Of a DNA stretch of 64,000 bases, positions 9,533 through 18,953 are shown piece by piece. Below the pieces are notes generated by a model. It made no database searches. It saw only the letters and a list, made by a program, of their open reading frames with translations, and had not been told where the DNA came from. Numbering within the stretch: the stretch's first letter is position 1; each line of letters begins with the position of its first letter. Origin of the DNA: Rhizobium tropici CIAT 899 (GTDB lineage Bacteria; Pseudomonadota; Alphaproteobacteria; Rhizobiales; Rhizobiaceae); the NCBI RefSeq assembly GCF_000330885.1, contig NC_020059.1, forward strand, positions 485,001 through 549,000. The letters are read 5' to 3'. The position numbers and the translations under genes are program-made.

Positions 9533-10585
9533 TTGAACGGACAGGAATTGGTTTCTTCTTCATCGCGCCAGCCCCGCATCGCGAGCGACGCCAATCACTT
9601 CACCCTGACGTTCGAAAACAATCGGTTCGCCAGCGAGCTTTTTGGGCAGTTCGACCAGAATCTGAAGCTTCTGGAGGAGCGCCTCGGCATAGACGCTCGC
9701 GCTCGCGGCAATTCCGTCGTCATAACAGGCGATGTGCTGGCCACCAACCAGGCGCGCCGCACGCTCGATTACCTCTATGACAAGCTGCAAAAAGGCGGCA
9801 ATGTAGAGCGTTCCGATGTGGAAGGGGCAATCCGCATGGCGGTTGCCGCCGACGACCAATTGACGCTGCCGACCATGGAGAGAAAAGCAAAGTTGACGAT
9901 GGCGCAGATTTCGACGCGCAAGAAGACGATCATTGCGCGGACGCCGACGCAGGATGCCTATATGCGGGCACTGGAGCGCTCCGAGCTCGTCCTCGGCGTC
10001 GGCCCGGCCGGCACGGGCAAGACCTATCTCGCCGTCGCGCATGCTGCCCAGCTCCTGGAGCGCGGTGCGGTGGAAAAGATCATCCTGTCGCGCCCGGCCG
10101 TCGAAGCCGGCGAGCGCCTCGGCTTCCTGCCCGGCGACATGAAGGAAAAGGTCGATCCCTATCTGCGCCCGCTCTATGACGCGCTCTACGACATGATGCC
10201 CGGCGACAAGGTCGAACGTGCCATCACGGCAGGCGTCATCGAGATCGCGCCGCTCGCCTTCATGCGTGGCCGCACGCTTGCCAATGCCGCCGTCATCCTC
10301 GACGAGGCGCAGAACACGACATCCATGCAGATGAAAATGTTCCTGACGCGTCTCGGCGAAAATTCGCGGATGATCGTGACGGGGGACCCGAGCCAGATCG
10401 ACTTGCCGCGCGGCGTCAAGTCCGGCCTGGTGGAGGCGCTAGAGCTGCTGAACGGCGTCGAGGGCATCACCATCGTCCGCTTCAAGGATACGGACGTCGT
10501 CCGTCATCCGTTGGTGGCGCGCATCGTCCGGGCCTATGATTCCACCTATGCCGCAAAGGCCGAGGAAAGCGATCCGCAGATTTGA
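9533..10585 (+). CDS. phoH: PhoH-like ATPase (KH + P-loop)
   Basis: 350 residues with Walker A in GVGPAGTGKTYLAV near residues 159-172 and Walker B in AAVILDEAQNTTSMQ near 257-271. PhoH proteins are RNA-linked ATPases, usually encoded beside ybeY as here. The start is TTG, supported by AAAGGAG about nine bases upstream; no ATG fits the same frame nearby. It is followed after 18 bases by ybeY. Confidence 0.95.
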   Translation: MNGQELVSSSSRQPRIASDANHFTLTFENNRFASELFGQFDQNLKLLEERLGIDARARGNSVVITGDVLATNQARRTLDYLYDKLQKGGNVERSDVEGAIRMAVAADDQLTLPTMERKAKLTMAQISTRKKTIIARTPTQDAYMRALERSELVLGVGPAGTGKTYLAVAHAAQLLERGAVEKIILSRPAVEAGERLGFLPGDMKEKVDPYLRPLYDALYDMMPGDKVERAITAGVIEIAPLAFMRGRTLANAAVILDEAQNTTSMQMKMFLTRLGENSRMIVTGDPSQIDLPRGVKSGLVEALELLNGVEGITIVRFKDTDVVRHPLVARIVRAYDSTYAAKAEESDPQI

Positions 10586-10603
10586 TCTGCGGCACGAAAG
10601 CTC

Positions 10604-11110
10604 ATGGCCGAACTCGACATACAGATCAGCGTGGAGGAGGGCGATTGGCCCTCCGAAGAAGTATTGCAGTTGCTTGCCGAGCGCGTGCTGGGCGAAGCTG
10701 CAGATTATCTTAGGAAATACGAGAAGCAGCCATTTCCAAAAATGGCGCCCGAATTGTCGCTAGTTTTCACCGACGATGCCTCGATCCGCGAGATCAATGC
10801 GGAATGGCGCTCTCAGGATAAGGCGACGAACGTTCTTTCCTTTCCGGCTTTTCCGCTTGAACCCGGCGGCAAGCCCGGCCCGATGCTGGGCGATATCATC
10901 ATCGCCAGGGAGACGGTGGAGCGTGAAGCGGTGGAACTCGAAAAGAGTTTTGACGACCATCTCACGCATTTGATGGTGCATGGTTTCTTGCATCTCTTCG
11001 GCTACGACCATATGAATAATAGCGAAGCCGAAAGAATGGAGGGGCTGGAGACTCGCATTTTGGCTAGTCTTGGCCTATCTGATCCCTATGCGGGACAAGA
11101 CCCCATTTGA
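10604..11110 (+). CDS. ybeY: Endoribonuclease YbeY
   Basis: 168 residues with the zinc-binding H-X3-H-X5-H motif in [15 protein letters not shown] near residues 123-137 and the preceding TNVLSFP strand. YbeY processes the 3' end of 16S rRNA and takes part in ribosome quality control; in S. meliloti the homologue also affects small-RNA regulation. It lies between phoH and the CorC-like gene, the classic context. Confidence 0.95.
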   Translation: MAELDIQISVEEGDWPSEEVLQLLAERVLGEAADYLRKYEKQPFPKMAPELSLVFTDDASIREINAEWRSQDKATNVLSFPAFPLEPGGKPGPMLGDIIIARETVEREAVELEKSFDDHLTHLMVHGFLHLFGYDHMNNSEAERMEGLETRILASLGLSDPYAGQDPI

Positions 11111-11135
11111 TCTGAACCCTGTCTGACCAGGAACA

Positions 11136-12305
11136 ATGAGCGACTTTACGACAAGATCGGCCCCCGAGGCCAAAGACGGAGCCGATGCAGCCTCCTCCGA
11201 CGAGGTAGGCAGTAGTAGCAACGGCAAGCGATCCCACTCTTCCTTCTGGGCACGTGCCGCGCGCATTCTGCGCCCGGCACAGGATTCCGCCCGGTTGCGC
11301 GAGGACCTTGCCGACGCGCTGATGACCAACGCGGCCGGCGACGATGCCTTCTCCGCGGACGAGCGGGCGATGCTGCACAATATCCTGCGCTTCCGCGAGG
11401 TTCGCGTCGAGGATGTCATGGTGCCGCGCGCCGACATCGAGGCCGTGGACCAGAATATCACCATCGGCGAGCTGATGATCCTCTTCGAGGAAAGCGGCCG
11501 CTCGCGCATGCCCGTCTATGCCGATACGCTGGATGATCCGCGTGGCATGGTGCATATCCGCGACCTGCTGTCCTATGTTGCCAAGCAGGCTCGCAACAAG
11601 CGCCGCAGTGGCGGTGCTAAGACGGCGGCGGCCGCAACGGCTGCACCTGCGGCCGAAAAGCCGGCGCGGTCCGTCAAGCCAAATTTCGATCTTTCGCGCG
11701 TCGATCTGCAGAAGACGCTGGCGGAAGCCGGCATCATCCGCAAGATCCTCTTCGTGCCGCCCTCGATGCTCGCCTCCGACCTGCTACGCCGCATGCAGGT
11801 CAACCGCACGCAGATGGCCCTCGTCATCGACGAATATGGCGGCACGGATGGTCTGGCCTCGCATGAGGATATCGTCGAAATGGTCGTTGGCGATATCGAC
11901 GACGAGCATGATGATGAAGAAGTCATGTTCAAGCGCGTCTCCGAGGACGTCTTCGTTGCCGACGCCCGTGTCGAGCTCGAGGAGATCGCCGCTGCGATCG
12001 GTCCTGATTTCGACATCGCCGAGCAGGTGGACGAGGTGGATACGCTTGGTGGCCTGATCTTCTCCGCCCTTGGCCGCATTCCGGTGCGCGGTGAGGTGGT
12101 GCAGGCGCTTCCAGGCTTCGAATTCCATATTCTCGATGCAGATCCACGCCGCATCAAGCGGGTGCGCATCACACGCAAGCGTCATGCCGTCCGGCGTCGT
12201 CCGGCCAAGCTCGAGGGCGAAGCGGGAACGTCTGAACGCGGCTTGCTGGCACACGAAGCGATCGCCGAGGAAATGCCAACCGAACGCAATGCCGCCAGCC
12301 AATAA
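11136..12305 (+). CDS. CBS-domain CorC/HlyC-family protein
   Basis: 389 residues. After a low-complexity N-terminus come two CBS domains, starting at VRVEDVMVPRADIEAVDQ (near residue 89) and at LRRMQVNRTQMALVIDEYGGTDGLAS (near 218). A C-terminal CorC_HlyC (transporter-associated) domain holds VDTLGGLIFSALGRIPVRGE. An Ala-rich insert (near 160-175) lies between the CBS halves. There is no DUF21 membrane domain, so it is the short cytosolic form near ybeY and lnt. CBS pairs bind adenine nucleotides. A link to Mg2+/Co2+ efflux is family lore, not shown here. Confidence 0.9.
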   Translation: MSDFTTRSAPEAKDGADAASSDEVGSSSNGKRSHSSFWARAARILRPAQDSARLREDLADALMTNAAGDDAFSADERAMLHNILRFREVRVEDVMVPRADIEAVDQNITIGELMILFEESGRSRMPVYADTLDDPRGMVHIRDLLSYVAKQARNKRRSGGAKTAAAATAAPAAEKPARSVKPNFDLSRVDLQKTLAEAGIIRKILFVPPSMLASDLLRRMQVNRTQMALVIDEYGGTDGLASHEDIVEMVVGDIDDEHDDEEVMFKRVSEDVFVADARVELEEIAAAIGPDFDIAEQVDEVDTLGGLIFSALGRIPVRGEVVQALPGFEFHILDADPRRIKRVRITRKRHAVRRRPAKLEGEAGTSERGLLAHEAIAEEMPTERNAASQ

Positions 12306-12383
12306 ATGGCGCTTCAGCGGGACAAATCGCTGCTTTTTTGAAAGACTGCGCCCAATTGATTCGCGATTGGACGGAGCTGGCGC

Positions 12384-13985
12384 ATGGAATGGCTTTCGGG
12401 CAAGGTGATCCTCGTCTGGGGTTTCAAACGTGCGTTGCTTGCAATCCTTGCTGGAGCCATCGGGGTGCTGGCGCTGCCGCCCTTCGGCTTCTTCGCGGCG
12501 ATGTTCATTTCTTTCACGCTGCTCGTTTGGCTGCTGGATGGCGTTGCTGCCGGCCCGGATAGCGGTCTGCTCGGGCGTCTGTGGCCGGCTTTCTTCACCG
12601 GTTGGCAGTTCGGCTTCGGTTATTTTGTCGCCGGCCTCTGGTGGCTCGGCCACGCGCTGCTGATCGATGCCGACGAGTTCGCCTGGGCCCTGCCGCTCGC
12701 GATCCTCGGTCTTCCCGCCTTCCTGGCCGTCTTCTACGGTGTCGCGACCATGCTTGCCCGTGTCCTGTGGTCCGATGGCATGGGACGCATCGCCGCGCTT
12801 GCCTTCAGCTTCGGCATTCTCGAATGGCTGCGCAGTTTCCTTTTCACCGGTTTTCCCTGGAATGCCATCGGCTATGGCGCCATGCCCATTCCGCTGATGA
12901 TGCAGTCGGCGCATGTGATCGGGGTGCTCGGGGTCACCGTGCTTGCCGTCTTCGTCTTCGCGGCACCGGCGTTGCTCGGCACGCGCCAGGGCCGGGCGCC
13001 GGGGCTCGGGCTTGCCGTTCTCATCGTTTCAGCCCATTTCGGCTATGGCTATTATGCGCTGAGCCAGCCGGAGGCGCCGTTGGCAGGTGTAAAGACGGCG
13101 CCTGTCGTGCGTATCGTCCAGCCTTCCATCGACCAGGAAGCCAAAATGGATACCGCCGCCGATCGCGCCGCCATCTTCGACAGGCACCTGGCACTTTCCG
13201 TGCAGCCACCGGCAAACGGCGGCAAACGGCCTGACATCATCGTCTGGCCGGAAACGGCGGTGCCCTTCATCCTGACCGACAATCGCGATGCGCTCGCCCG
13301 CATCGCCGATCAGCTCGATGACGACCAGATCCTGATTACCGGCGCCGTCCGCATCGAAGATATGGGACCCGGCGTCGATCCGCGCTATTACAATTCGATC
13401 TACGTCATCGATGGCCGCGGACAGATCATCGGTGCCTCCGACAAAACCCATCTCGTCCCTTTCGGCGAATATGTGCCCTTCGAACATATCCTCGGCTATC
13501 TAGGCATCGAAAATGTCATCGAACTGCCGGGAGGGTTTTCAGCGGCCGCCAAACGGCAATTGCTGAGCATGCCGGATGGCCTGAAATTCTATCCGCTGAT
13601 CTGTTACGAGATCATTTTTCCGAACGAGATGACCCCGGAGATCAGGCAGGCCAACGCCATCCTCAACGTTACGAACGACGGCTGGTTCGGCGACACACCC
13701 GGCCCATACCAGCATTTCCTGCAGGCAAGAGTGAGGGCGGTGGAGCAGGGATTACCGCTGATTCGGAGCGCCAATACTGGTATTTCAGCATTTGTTGACG
13801 CACACGGACGTCTGCTTTCTGGTATCGATTATAACCAGCAAGGCTTTATTGATGCTACTCTGGGTGGCGCAACCGTTTCGCGCATCGACGATAAGGCCAG
13901 AAAAACATACTTTTGGTTGATCATCGCTGCAGCCGGTATGATCGCTGCGATTTCGCGCATGGGTTTTATTTTTAGGGTGAATTGA
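12384..13985 (+). CDS. lnt: Apolipoprotein N-acyltransferase
   Basis: 533 residues: about six N-terminal membrane helices, then a nitrilase-fold periplasmic domain. The catalytic triad is visible as Glu in WPETAVPF (near 290), Lys in DKTHLVPFGEYVPFE (near 354) and Cys in LICYEIIFPNE (near 407). It adds the third acyl chain to lipoproteins in the inner membrane. The homologue in Sinorhizobium is known as actA because mutants are acid-sensitive. It is last in the miaB-phoH-ybeY-corC-lnt run. Confidence 0.96.
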   Translation: MEWLSGKVILVWGFKRALLAILAGAIGVLALPPFGFFAAMFISFTLLVWLLDGVAAGPDSGLLGRLWPAFFTGWQFGFGYFVAGLWWLGHALLIDADEFAWALPLAILGLPAFLAVFYGVATMLARVLWSDGMGRIAALAFSFGILEWLRSFLFTGFPWNAIGYGAMPIPLMMQSAHVIGVLGVTVLAVFVFAAPALLGTRQGRAPGLGLAVLIVSAHFGYGYYALSQPEAPLAGVKTAPVVRIVQPSIDQEAKMDTAADRAAIFDRHLALSVQPPANGGKRPDIIVWPETAVPFILTDNRDALARIADQLDDDQILITGAVRIEDMGPGVDPRYYNSIYVIDGRGQIIGASDKTHLVPFGEYVPFEHILGYLGIENVIELPGGFSAAAKRQLLSMPDGLKFYPLICYEIIFPNEMTPEIRQANAILNVTNDGWFGDTPGPYQHFLQARVRAVEQGLPLIRSANTGISAFVDAHGRLLSGIDYNQQGFIDATLGGATVSRIDDKARKTYFWLIIAAAGMIAAISRMGFIFRVN

Positions 13986-14001
13986 CCAAAAAACCCTAAA
14001 A
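13970..14001. promoter_or_regulatory. Inverted repeat between lnt and the XRE regulator
   Basis: TTTTAGGGT (13970-13978) and ACCCTAAAA (13993-14001) form 9-bp perfect arms across the lnt stop codon. A further TTAGGGT lies at 14124-14130, just before the regulator's start. This could be a weak transcript end for lnt or part of the regulator's own control region; the recurrence near the start codon slightly favours a binding site. Confidence 0.4.
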
Positions 14002-14133
14002 TTGCATAGTGCTAGGCATCCGCCTTTTGAACGTAGACTGGAGGCCTTGGGGGCATCGGCTGCAACGTAGCGTTATAGGGGTGGAGAAGGGTACCGGGTG
14101 GCAGGTCCTGAATTCAACCTATGTTAGGGTAAA

Positions 14134-14556
14134 ATGATGATAGAGAATAAAAAGAAGCCGAACCCCATCGACATTCATGTCGGTAGCCGCATACGCCTCC
14201 GCCGCACGATGCTTGGCATGAGCCAGGAGAAGCTCGGCGAAAGCCTCGGAATTACGTTTCAGCAGATTCAGAAATACGAAAAAGGCACCAATCGCGTTGG
14301 CGCCAGCCGCCTCCAGAACATCTCCAGCATTCTCAATGTCCCGGTCTCCTTCTTCTTCGAGGACGCGCCGGGTGAGCACGCGGCCGGTGCGGGCGGCATG
14401 GCCGAAGCATCCAGCTCCAACTACGTCGTCGACTTTCTGTCCTCTTCCGAAGGATTGCAGCTTAACCGCGCCTTCGTGAAGATTTCCGATGGCAAGGTCC
14501 GACGCAAGGTTGTCGAGTTGGTCAAGGCACTCGCGGCCGAGGCTGACGCTGAGTAA
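14134..14556 (+). CDS. praR: XRE-family transcriptional regulator PraR/PhrR
   Basis: 140 residues: an N-terminal Cro/C1-type HTH (GSRIRLRRTMLGMSQEKLGE, ITFQQIQKYEKGTNRVGASR) followed by a Ser/Ala-rich linker and a short C-terminal helix region. The gene directly after lnt in rhizobia is phrR (low-pH-induced in Sinorhizobium) or praR (controls quorum sensing, attachment and biofilm in R. leguminosarum). Position and sequence fit this. Two adjacent ATGs exist; the second (14137) is better spaced from AGGG and may be the true start. It acts as a DNA-binding dimer in the cytosol. Confidence 0.88.
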   Translation: MMIENKKKPNPIDIHVGSRIRLRRTMLGMSQEKLGESLGITFQQIQKYEKGTNRVGASRLQNISSILNVPVSFFFEDAPGEHAAGAGGMAEASSSNYVVDFLSSSEGLQLNRAFVKISDGKVRRKVVELVKALAAEADAE

Positions 14557-14594
14557 GCAGCGCTTCGAAAGCACGCGAAGATCGAGAAAGTCGG

Positions 14595-14621
14595 AAGGCG
14601 GCCGTTTTGGCCGCCTTTTCG
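14595..14621 (+). terminator. Rho-independent terminator after praR
   Basis: Perfect 9-bp stem AAGGCGGCC (14595-14603) / GGCCGCCTT (14609-14617) with a GTTTT loop, followed by TTTTC. It ends the praR transcript before metK. Confidence 0.85.
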
Positions 14622-14748
14622 CTATTTAAGGCAAAATTTTATCACTTTGGCGGGGATATAAAGATATATTTATGTCCTTGTGCGACTTGTTTTTCGCGCC
14701 GGAGACGAATATCAAAAGCAGAGATTTGTTCTTTGAGGGGAATCCCGT

Positions 14749-15998
<1,250 letters not shown>

Positions 15999-16002
<4 letters not shown>

Positions 16003-16700
16003 TCGATACCGAGCGCCGGTCGCGGGCGACGGAAGCATTCTTCGGCCGCCGCAAGGGTAAAGCCTTGCGCGGCCAGCAGGCCGAAAAGCTGGAAGCATTG
16101 CTGCCGCAGTTCATCCTCGATCTTTCCGCCCCGGCGCCGCAGCCGCTGAACGATCTCTTCCCGGTGCCGACCGAGCGTCTGCGCCTGGAGATCGGTTTCG
16201 GCGGTGGAGAGCATCTCATCCACCGGGCGCTGGAGCAACCGAAGACCGGCTTTATCGGCGTAGAACCTTTCGTCAATTCGATGCAGAAGCTGCTTGCGAG
16301 CGTCGACGACGCTGGCGCGCATAATATCCGTGTCTACAATGACGACGCGACGCAGGTGCTGGATTGGTTGCCTGATGCCTGCCTGGACCAGATCGACCTG
16401 CTCTATCCCGATCCCTGGCCGAAGAAGAAGCATTGGAAGCGCCGCTTCGTTTCGCAGGTGAACCTTTCCCGCTTCCATCGTGTCCTGAAGCCCGGGGCGC
16501 TCTTCTGCTTCGCCTCCGACATTGACACCTACGTCAATTGGACGCTGCAGCATTGCCAGACGCATGGTGGCTTCGAGTGGACTGCGCGCAATGCCGCCGA
16601 CTGGCTGACGCCCTATGAGGGCTGGCCGAGCACGCGCTACGAGGCCAAGGCCAGGCGCGAAGGGCGCTCGTCGGCCTATCTGACCTTCAAGAGGGTCTGA
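15999..16700 (+). CDS. trmB: tRNA (guanine-N7)-methyltransferase TrmB
   Basis: 233 residues with a SAM-binding Rossmann fold: [17 protein letters not shown] (motif I, near 63-79) and [19 protein letters not shown] (near 130-148), the PDPWPKKRH signature of TrmB. It methylates G46 of tRNAs using SAM, supplied by the overlapping upstream metK. The N-terminus is longer than in E. coli, as usual in Rhizobiales. Confidence 0.96.
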
Positions 16701-16755
16701 TCGCTCCAATTACGGGCGAGAATCTCAAATTGAAATATTCGCATCATCCCGTGAG

Positions 16756-16775
16756 GACCGCCGCTTTGGGCGGTC
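16756..16775 (+). terminator. Possible weak terminator after trmB
   Basis: Stem GACCGCC (16756-16762) / GGCGGTC (16769-16775) with a six-base loop. There is no T-run after it, so it may only be a stabilising hairpin. Confidence 0.4.
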
Positions 16776-16860
16776 TGGATCATGCGCATGCGCAATTATG
16801 CGCCGGCTGCTCGATAGAGTCCTTGCGGACGGTGATTTCACCGTCGGGCGACGCTCATGG

Positions 16861-17118
16861 TCAGTGCAGGCTGACCGTCTTCAATTCGTCTTCTGCAGCA
16901 CGATAGAAGGTGCTGGATCGATTATCGGTCAGCAGAATCGGGGTGCCGTCAGCGCCGAAAAGCGCCCAAAGATCGACATCCGGATCGATATCCGGCGCTT
17001 CCGGGAAGCAGCGGGATACTTCGGACCAATCCATTTTTCTGATATAAGCGACCTCGCCGGTGCCGATATTGGCAAGTTCGGATGGGGTCAGGCGGGCGGT
17101 AGCTTCTTTCAACAACAT
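16861..17118 (-). CDS. DUF1150-family protein
   Basis: An 85-residue acidic protein of the DUF1150 family, restricted to Alphaproteobacteria. Conserved-looking parts are LANIGTGEVAYIRKM and LWALFGADGTPILLTDNRS. The start at 17118 has GGAGG eight bases upstream; an in-frame extension to 17145 lacks a site. It lies downstream of hsp20 on the same strand, the usual DUF1150 context, which suggests a stress-related role. The molecular function is unknown. Confidence 0.85.
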   Translation of the reverse strand: MLLKEATARLTPSELANIGTGEVAYIRKMDWSEVSRCFPEAPDIDPDVDLWALFGADGTPILLTDNRSSTFYRAAEDELKTVSLH

Positions 17119-17151
17119 GCTCGTACCTCCAGTATGAGGGACCAACGGCTC

Positions 17152-17204
17152 CAGAGCATGATGCCGAAAAGTGTGGATGGCTTTCGGGTGACGTCGTGCT
17201 CTAG
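17152..17204. repeat. Intergenic palindromic repeat (AGAGCATGATGCCG type)
   Basis: Runs from CCAGAGCATGATGCCGAAAA to TGCTCTAG (17197-17204), with arms pairing imperfectly across GGCTTTCGGG. This is a very common Rhizobiaceae intergenic palindrome. It lies between hsp20 and the DUF1150 gene. Confidence 0.7.
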
Positions 17205-17214
17205 TTCTTTGATT

Positions 17215-17267
17215 CTAGAGCCGATTCGGACTTCAGGTTGATTCGGCCTGAAATCATTCGGCTCTAG
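17215..17267. repeat. Intergenic palindromic repeat bounded by CTAGAGCCGA/TCGGCTCTAG
   Basis: A long inverted repeat: the outer 10-bp arms are perfect, with inner arms CTTCAGG / CCTGAA. It is adjacent to the repeat at 17152-17204 and shares the CTAGAGC end seen at 6648. The long stem just after hsp20 could also end or stabilise its transcript. Confidence 0.7.
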
Positions 17268-17276
17268 GCCGTTGTT

Positions 17277-17708
17277 CTACTGTGAGACCGAAATGTTAAT
17301 TTTCTTTACCACGCGGTCCGGTTCCGGCCGAATGAGATCGACGGAGAGCAGACCGTTCTTCAGCGTGGCGCCGAGCACCTGCATACCGTCGGCAAGGACG
17401 AAAACACGCTGGAACTGCCGGGCCGCGATGCCCCGGTAGAGATAGTCTCGCTCGCCCTGTTCCGTCTGGCGTCCGCGGATCAGCAGCTGGTTCTCTTCCG
17501 TGGTGACGTCAAGCTCGTCTTCGGAAAAACCGGCGACCGCCAGCGTGATGCGCAGACGCTCCGGCTCGCCCGACAGGCGATCCGCACGCATTCGTTCGAT
17601 ATTGTAGGGGGGGTAACCGTCGCTGACCTTGGAAATTCGCTCAAGCGTCTTTTCCATAGTATCAAAGCCCAGAAGCAGCGGGCTGGCAAAGGGAGTCGTC
17701 CGGCTCAT
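17277..17708 (-). CDS. Small heat-shock protein, Hsp20/IbpA family
   Basis: 143 residues with a complete alpha-crystallin domain (RLRITLAVAGFSEDELDVTTEENQL near residues 51-75, then GLLSVDLIRPEP near 119-130) and the C-terminal INISVSQ strand. It is an ATP-independent holdase chaperone in the cytosol. ATG 17708 has AAGGA about ten bases upstream, preferred over the TTG at 17732. The DUF1150 gene follows on the same strand after two palindromic repeats. No ROSE-type thermometer could be confirmed in the short leader. Confidence 0.92.
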   Translation of the reverse strand: MSRTTPFASPLLLGFDTMEKTLERISKVSDGYPPYNIERMRADRLSGEPERLRITLAVAGFSEDELDVTTEENQLLIRGRQTEQGERDYLYRGIAARQFQRVFVLADGMQVLGATLKNGLLSVDLIRPEPDRVVKKINISVSQ

Positions 17709-17939
17709 CGTCTCAAAGTCCTTGGGTATCAAGCGACCGTTCCGGACCTGATCTTCAGCACCCGGTTGTCCCTAATATGGGAGCACGCGCCTGCGAGTGC
17801 AAGCCACGAGGTCTTCGCATTTGCGAGATCGAAATCCATGGTGAAAAATGGTTTTGTGACATGGCGAGCGAGCGCTTGACAAAGCCGGACCGGACCCGCG
17901 ACAAAGCCTGTCGATCTGTACCGGAGGAAAGCTGAAGAC

Positions 17940-18884
17940 ATGACCGAACCCAGAAAAATCATCATCGATACCGACCCTGGTCAGGACGATGCCGCGGCGA
18001 TCTTCCTCGCCTTTGGCAGCCGTCAGGAGATCGACGTGCTTGGCATCACCACCGTCGCCGGCAACGTGCCGCTGCGGTTGACGAGCCGGAATGCCCGCAT
18101 CGTCTGCGAGCTCTGCAATCGTCGCGACGTCAAGGTGTTTGCCGGCGCTGACGCGCCACTCAAGCGCAAGCTGGTCACGGCCGAACATGTGCATGGCAAG
18201 ACCGGCCTTGACGGTCCGGAACTTTCCGAGCCGACGATGGAACTGCAGCCGGGCCACGCCGTCGATTTCATCATCGATACGCTGCGTAAGGAACCGGAAG
18301 GCGCCGTGACCCTCTGCACGCTCGGCCCACTGACCAATATCGCAATGGCGTTCCAGAAGGCACCTGACATCGTTAGTCGCGTGCGCGAGCTCGTGATGAT
18401 GGGCGGCGGCTTTTTCGAGGGCGGCAACATCACGCCGGCCGCCGAGTTCAACATCTACGTCGATCCGGAGGCGGCAGACGTTGTGTTCCGTTCGGGCGTG
18501 CCCATCGTCATGATGCCGCTCGACGTCACCCACAAGCTGCTGACGCGCAAGGATCGCGTCGAGCGCATTGCTGCCGTCGGCACGCCGCCAGCCAAGGCCA
18601 TGGTCGAAATGCTGCAGTTTTTCGAGCGTTTCGATATCGAGAAGTATGGCTCGGACGGCGGTCCGCTGCATGACCCGACTGTCATCGCCTACCTTCTGAA
18701 GCCCGAGCTCTTCAAGGGCCGCGAATGCAACGTGGAAATCGAAGTGACGTCGGAACTGACCGTCGGCATGACCGTCGTCGACTGGTGGCACGTCACCCAC
18801 CGCAAGCGCAACGCCAAGGTCATGCGCGATGTCGATGCCGACGGCTTCTTCGCGCTGTTGACGGAGCGCTTCGCCCGCATCTGA
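17940..18884 (+). CDS. Inosine-uridine-preferring nucleoside hydrolase family protein
   Basis: 314 residues with the calcium-binding DTDPGQDDAAA motif near residues 10-20, GPLTNIAMAF near 124-133 and EFNIYVDPEAADVVFRSG near 170-187. The family cleaves the N-glycosidic bond of ribonucleosides to base and ribose. Purine or pyrimidine preference cannot be read. The gene has its own promoter region and terminator; a ribokinase 2.6 kb away on the other strand could use the ribose. Confidence 0.92.
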   Translation: MTEPRKIIIDTDPGQDDAAAIFLAFGSRQEIDVLGITTVAGNVPLRLTSRNARIVCELCNRRDVKVFAGADAPLKRKLVTAEHVHGKTGLDGPELSEPTMELQPGHAVDFIIDTLRKEPEGAVTLCTLGPLTNIAMAFQKAPDIVSRVRELVMMGGGFFEGGNITPAAEFNIYVDPEAADVVFRSGVPIVMMPLDVTHKLLTRKDRVERIAAVGTPPAKAMVEMLQFFERFDIEKYGSDGGPLHDPTVIAYLLKPELFKGRECNVEIEVTSELTVGMTVVDWWHVTHRKRNAKVMRDVDADGFFALLTERFARI

Positions 18885-18895
18885 TTAACTTATCA

Positions 18896-18927
18896 AAAAG
18901 GCCGCCGGAGCGATCCGGCGGCCTTTT
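18896..18927 (+). terminator. Rho-independent terminator after nucleoside hydrolase
   Basis: AAAAGGCCGCCGG (18896-18908) pairs with CCGGCGGCCTTTT (18915-18927) around a six-base loop. The flanking A and T runs make it usable in both directions, so it may also serve the chemoreceptor gene on the minus strand. Confidence 0.9.
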
Positions 18928-18953
18928 GTACCTTTTACCTATCCAAGGTCGGC

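Noticed and set aside
14622..14748. SAM riboswitch before metK
   Set aside because: The leader lacks the conserved pseudoknot sequences of SAM-II and the SAM/SAH class as far as I can recognise; a covariance search would settle it.
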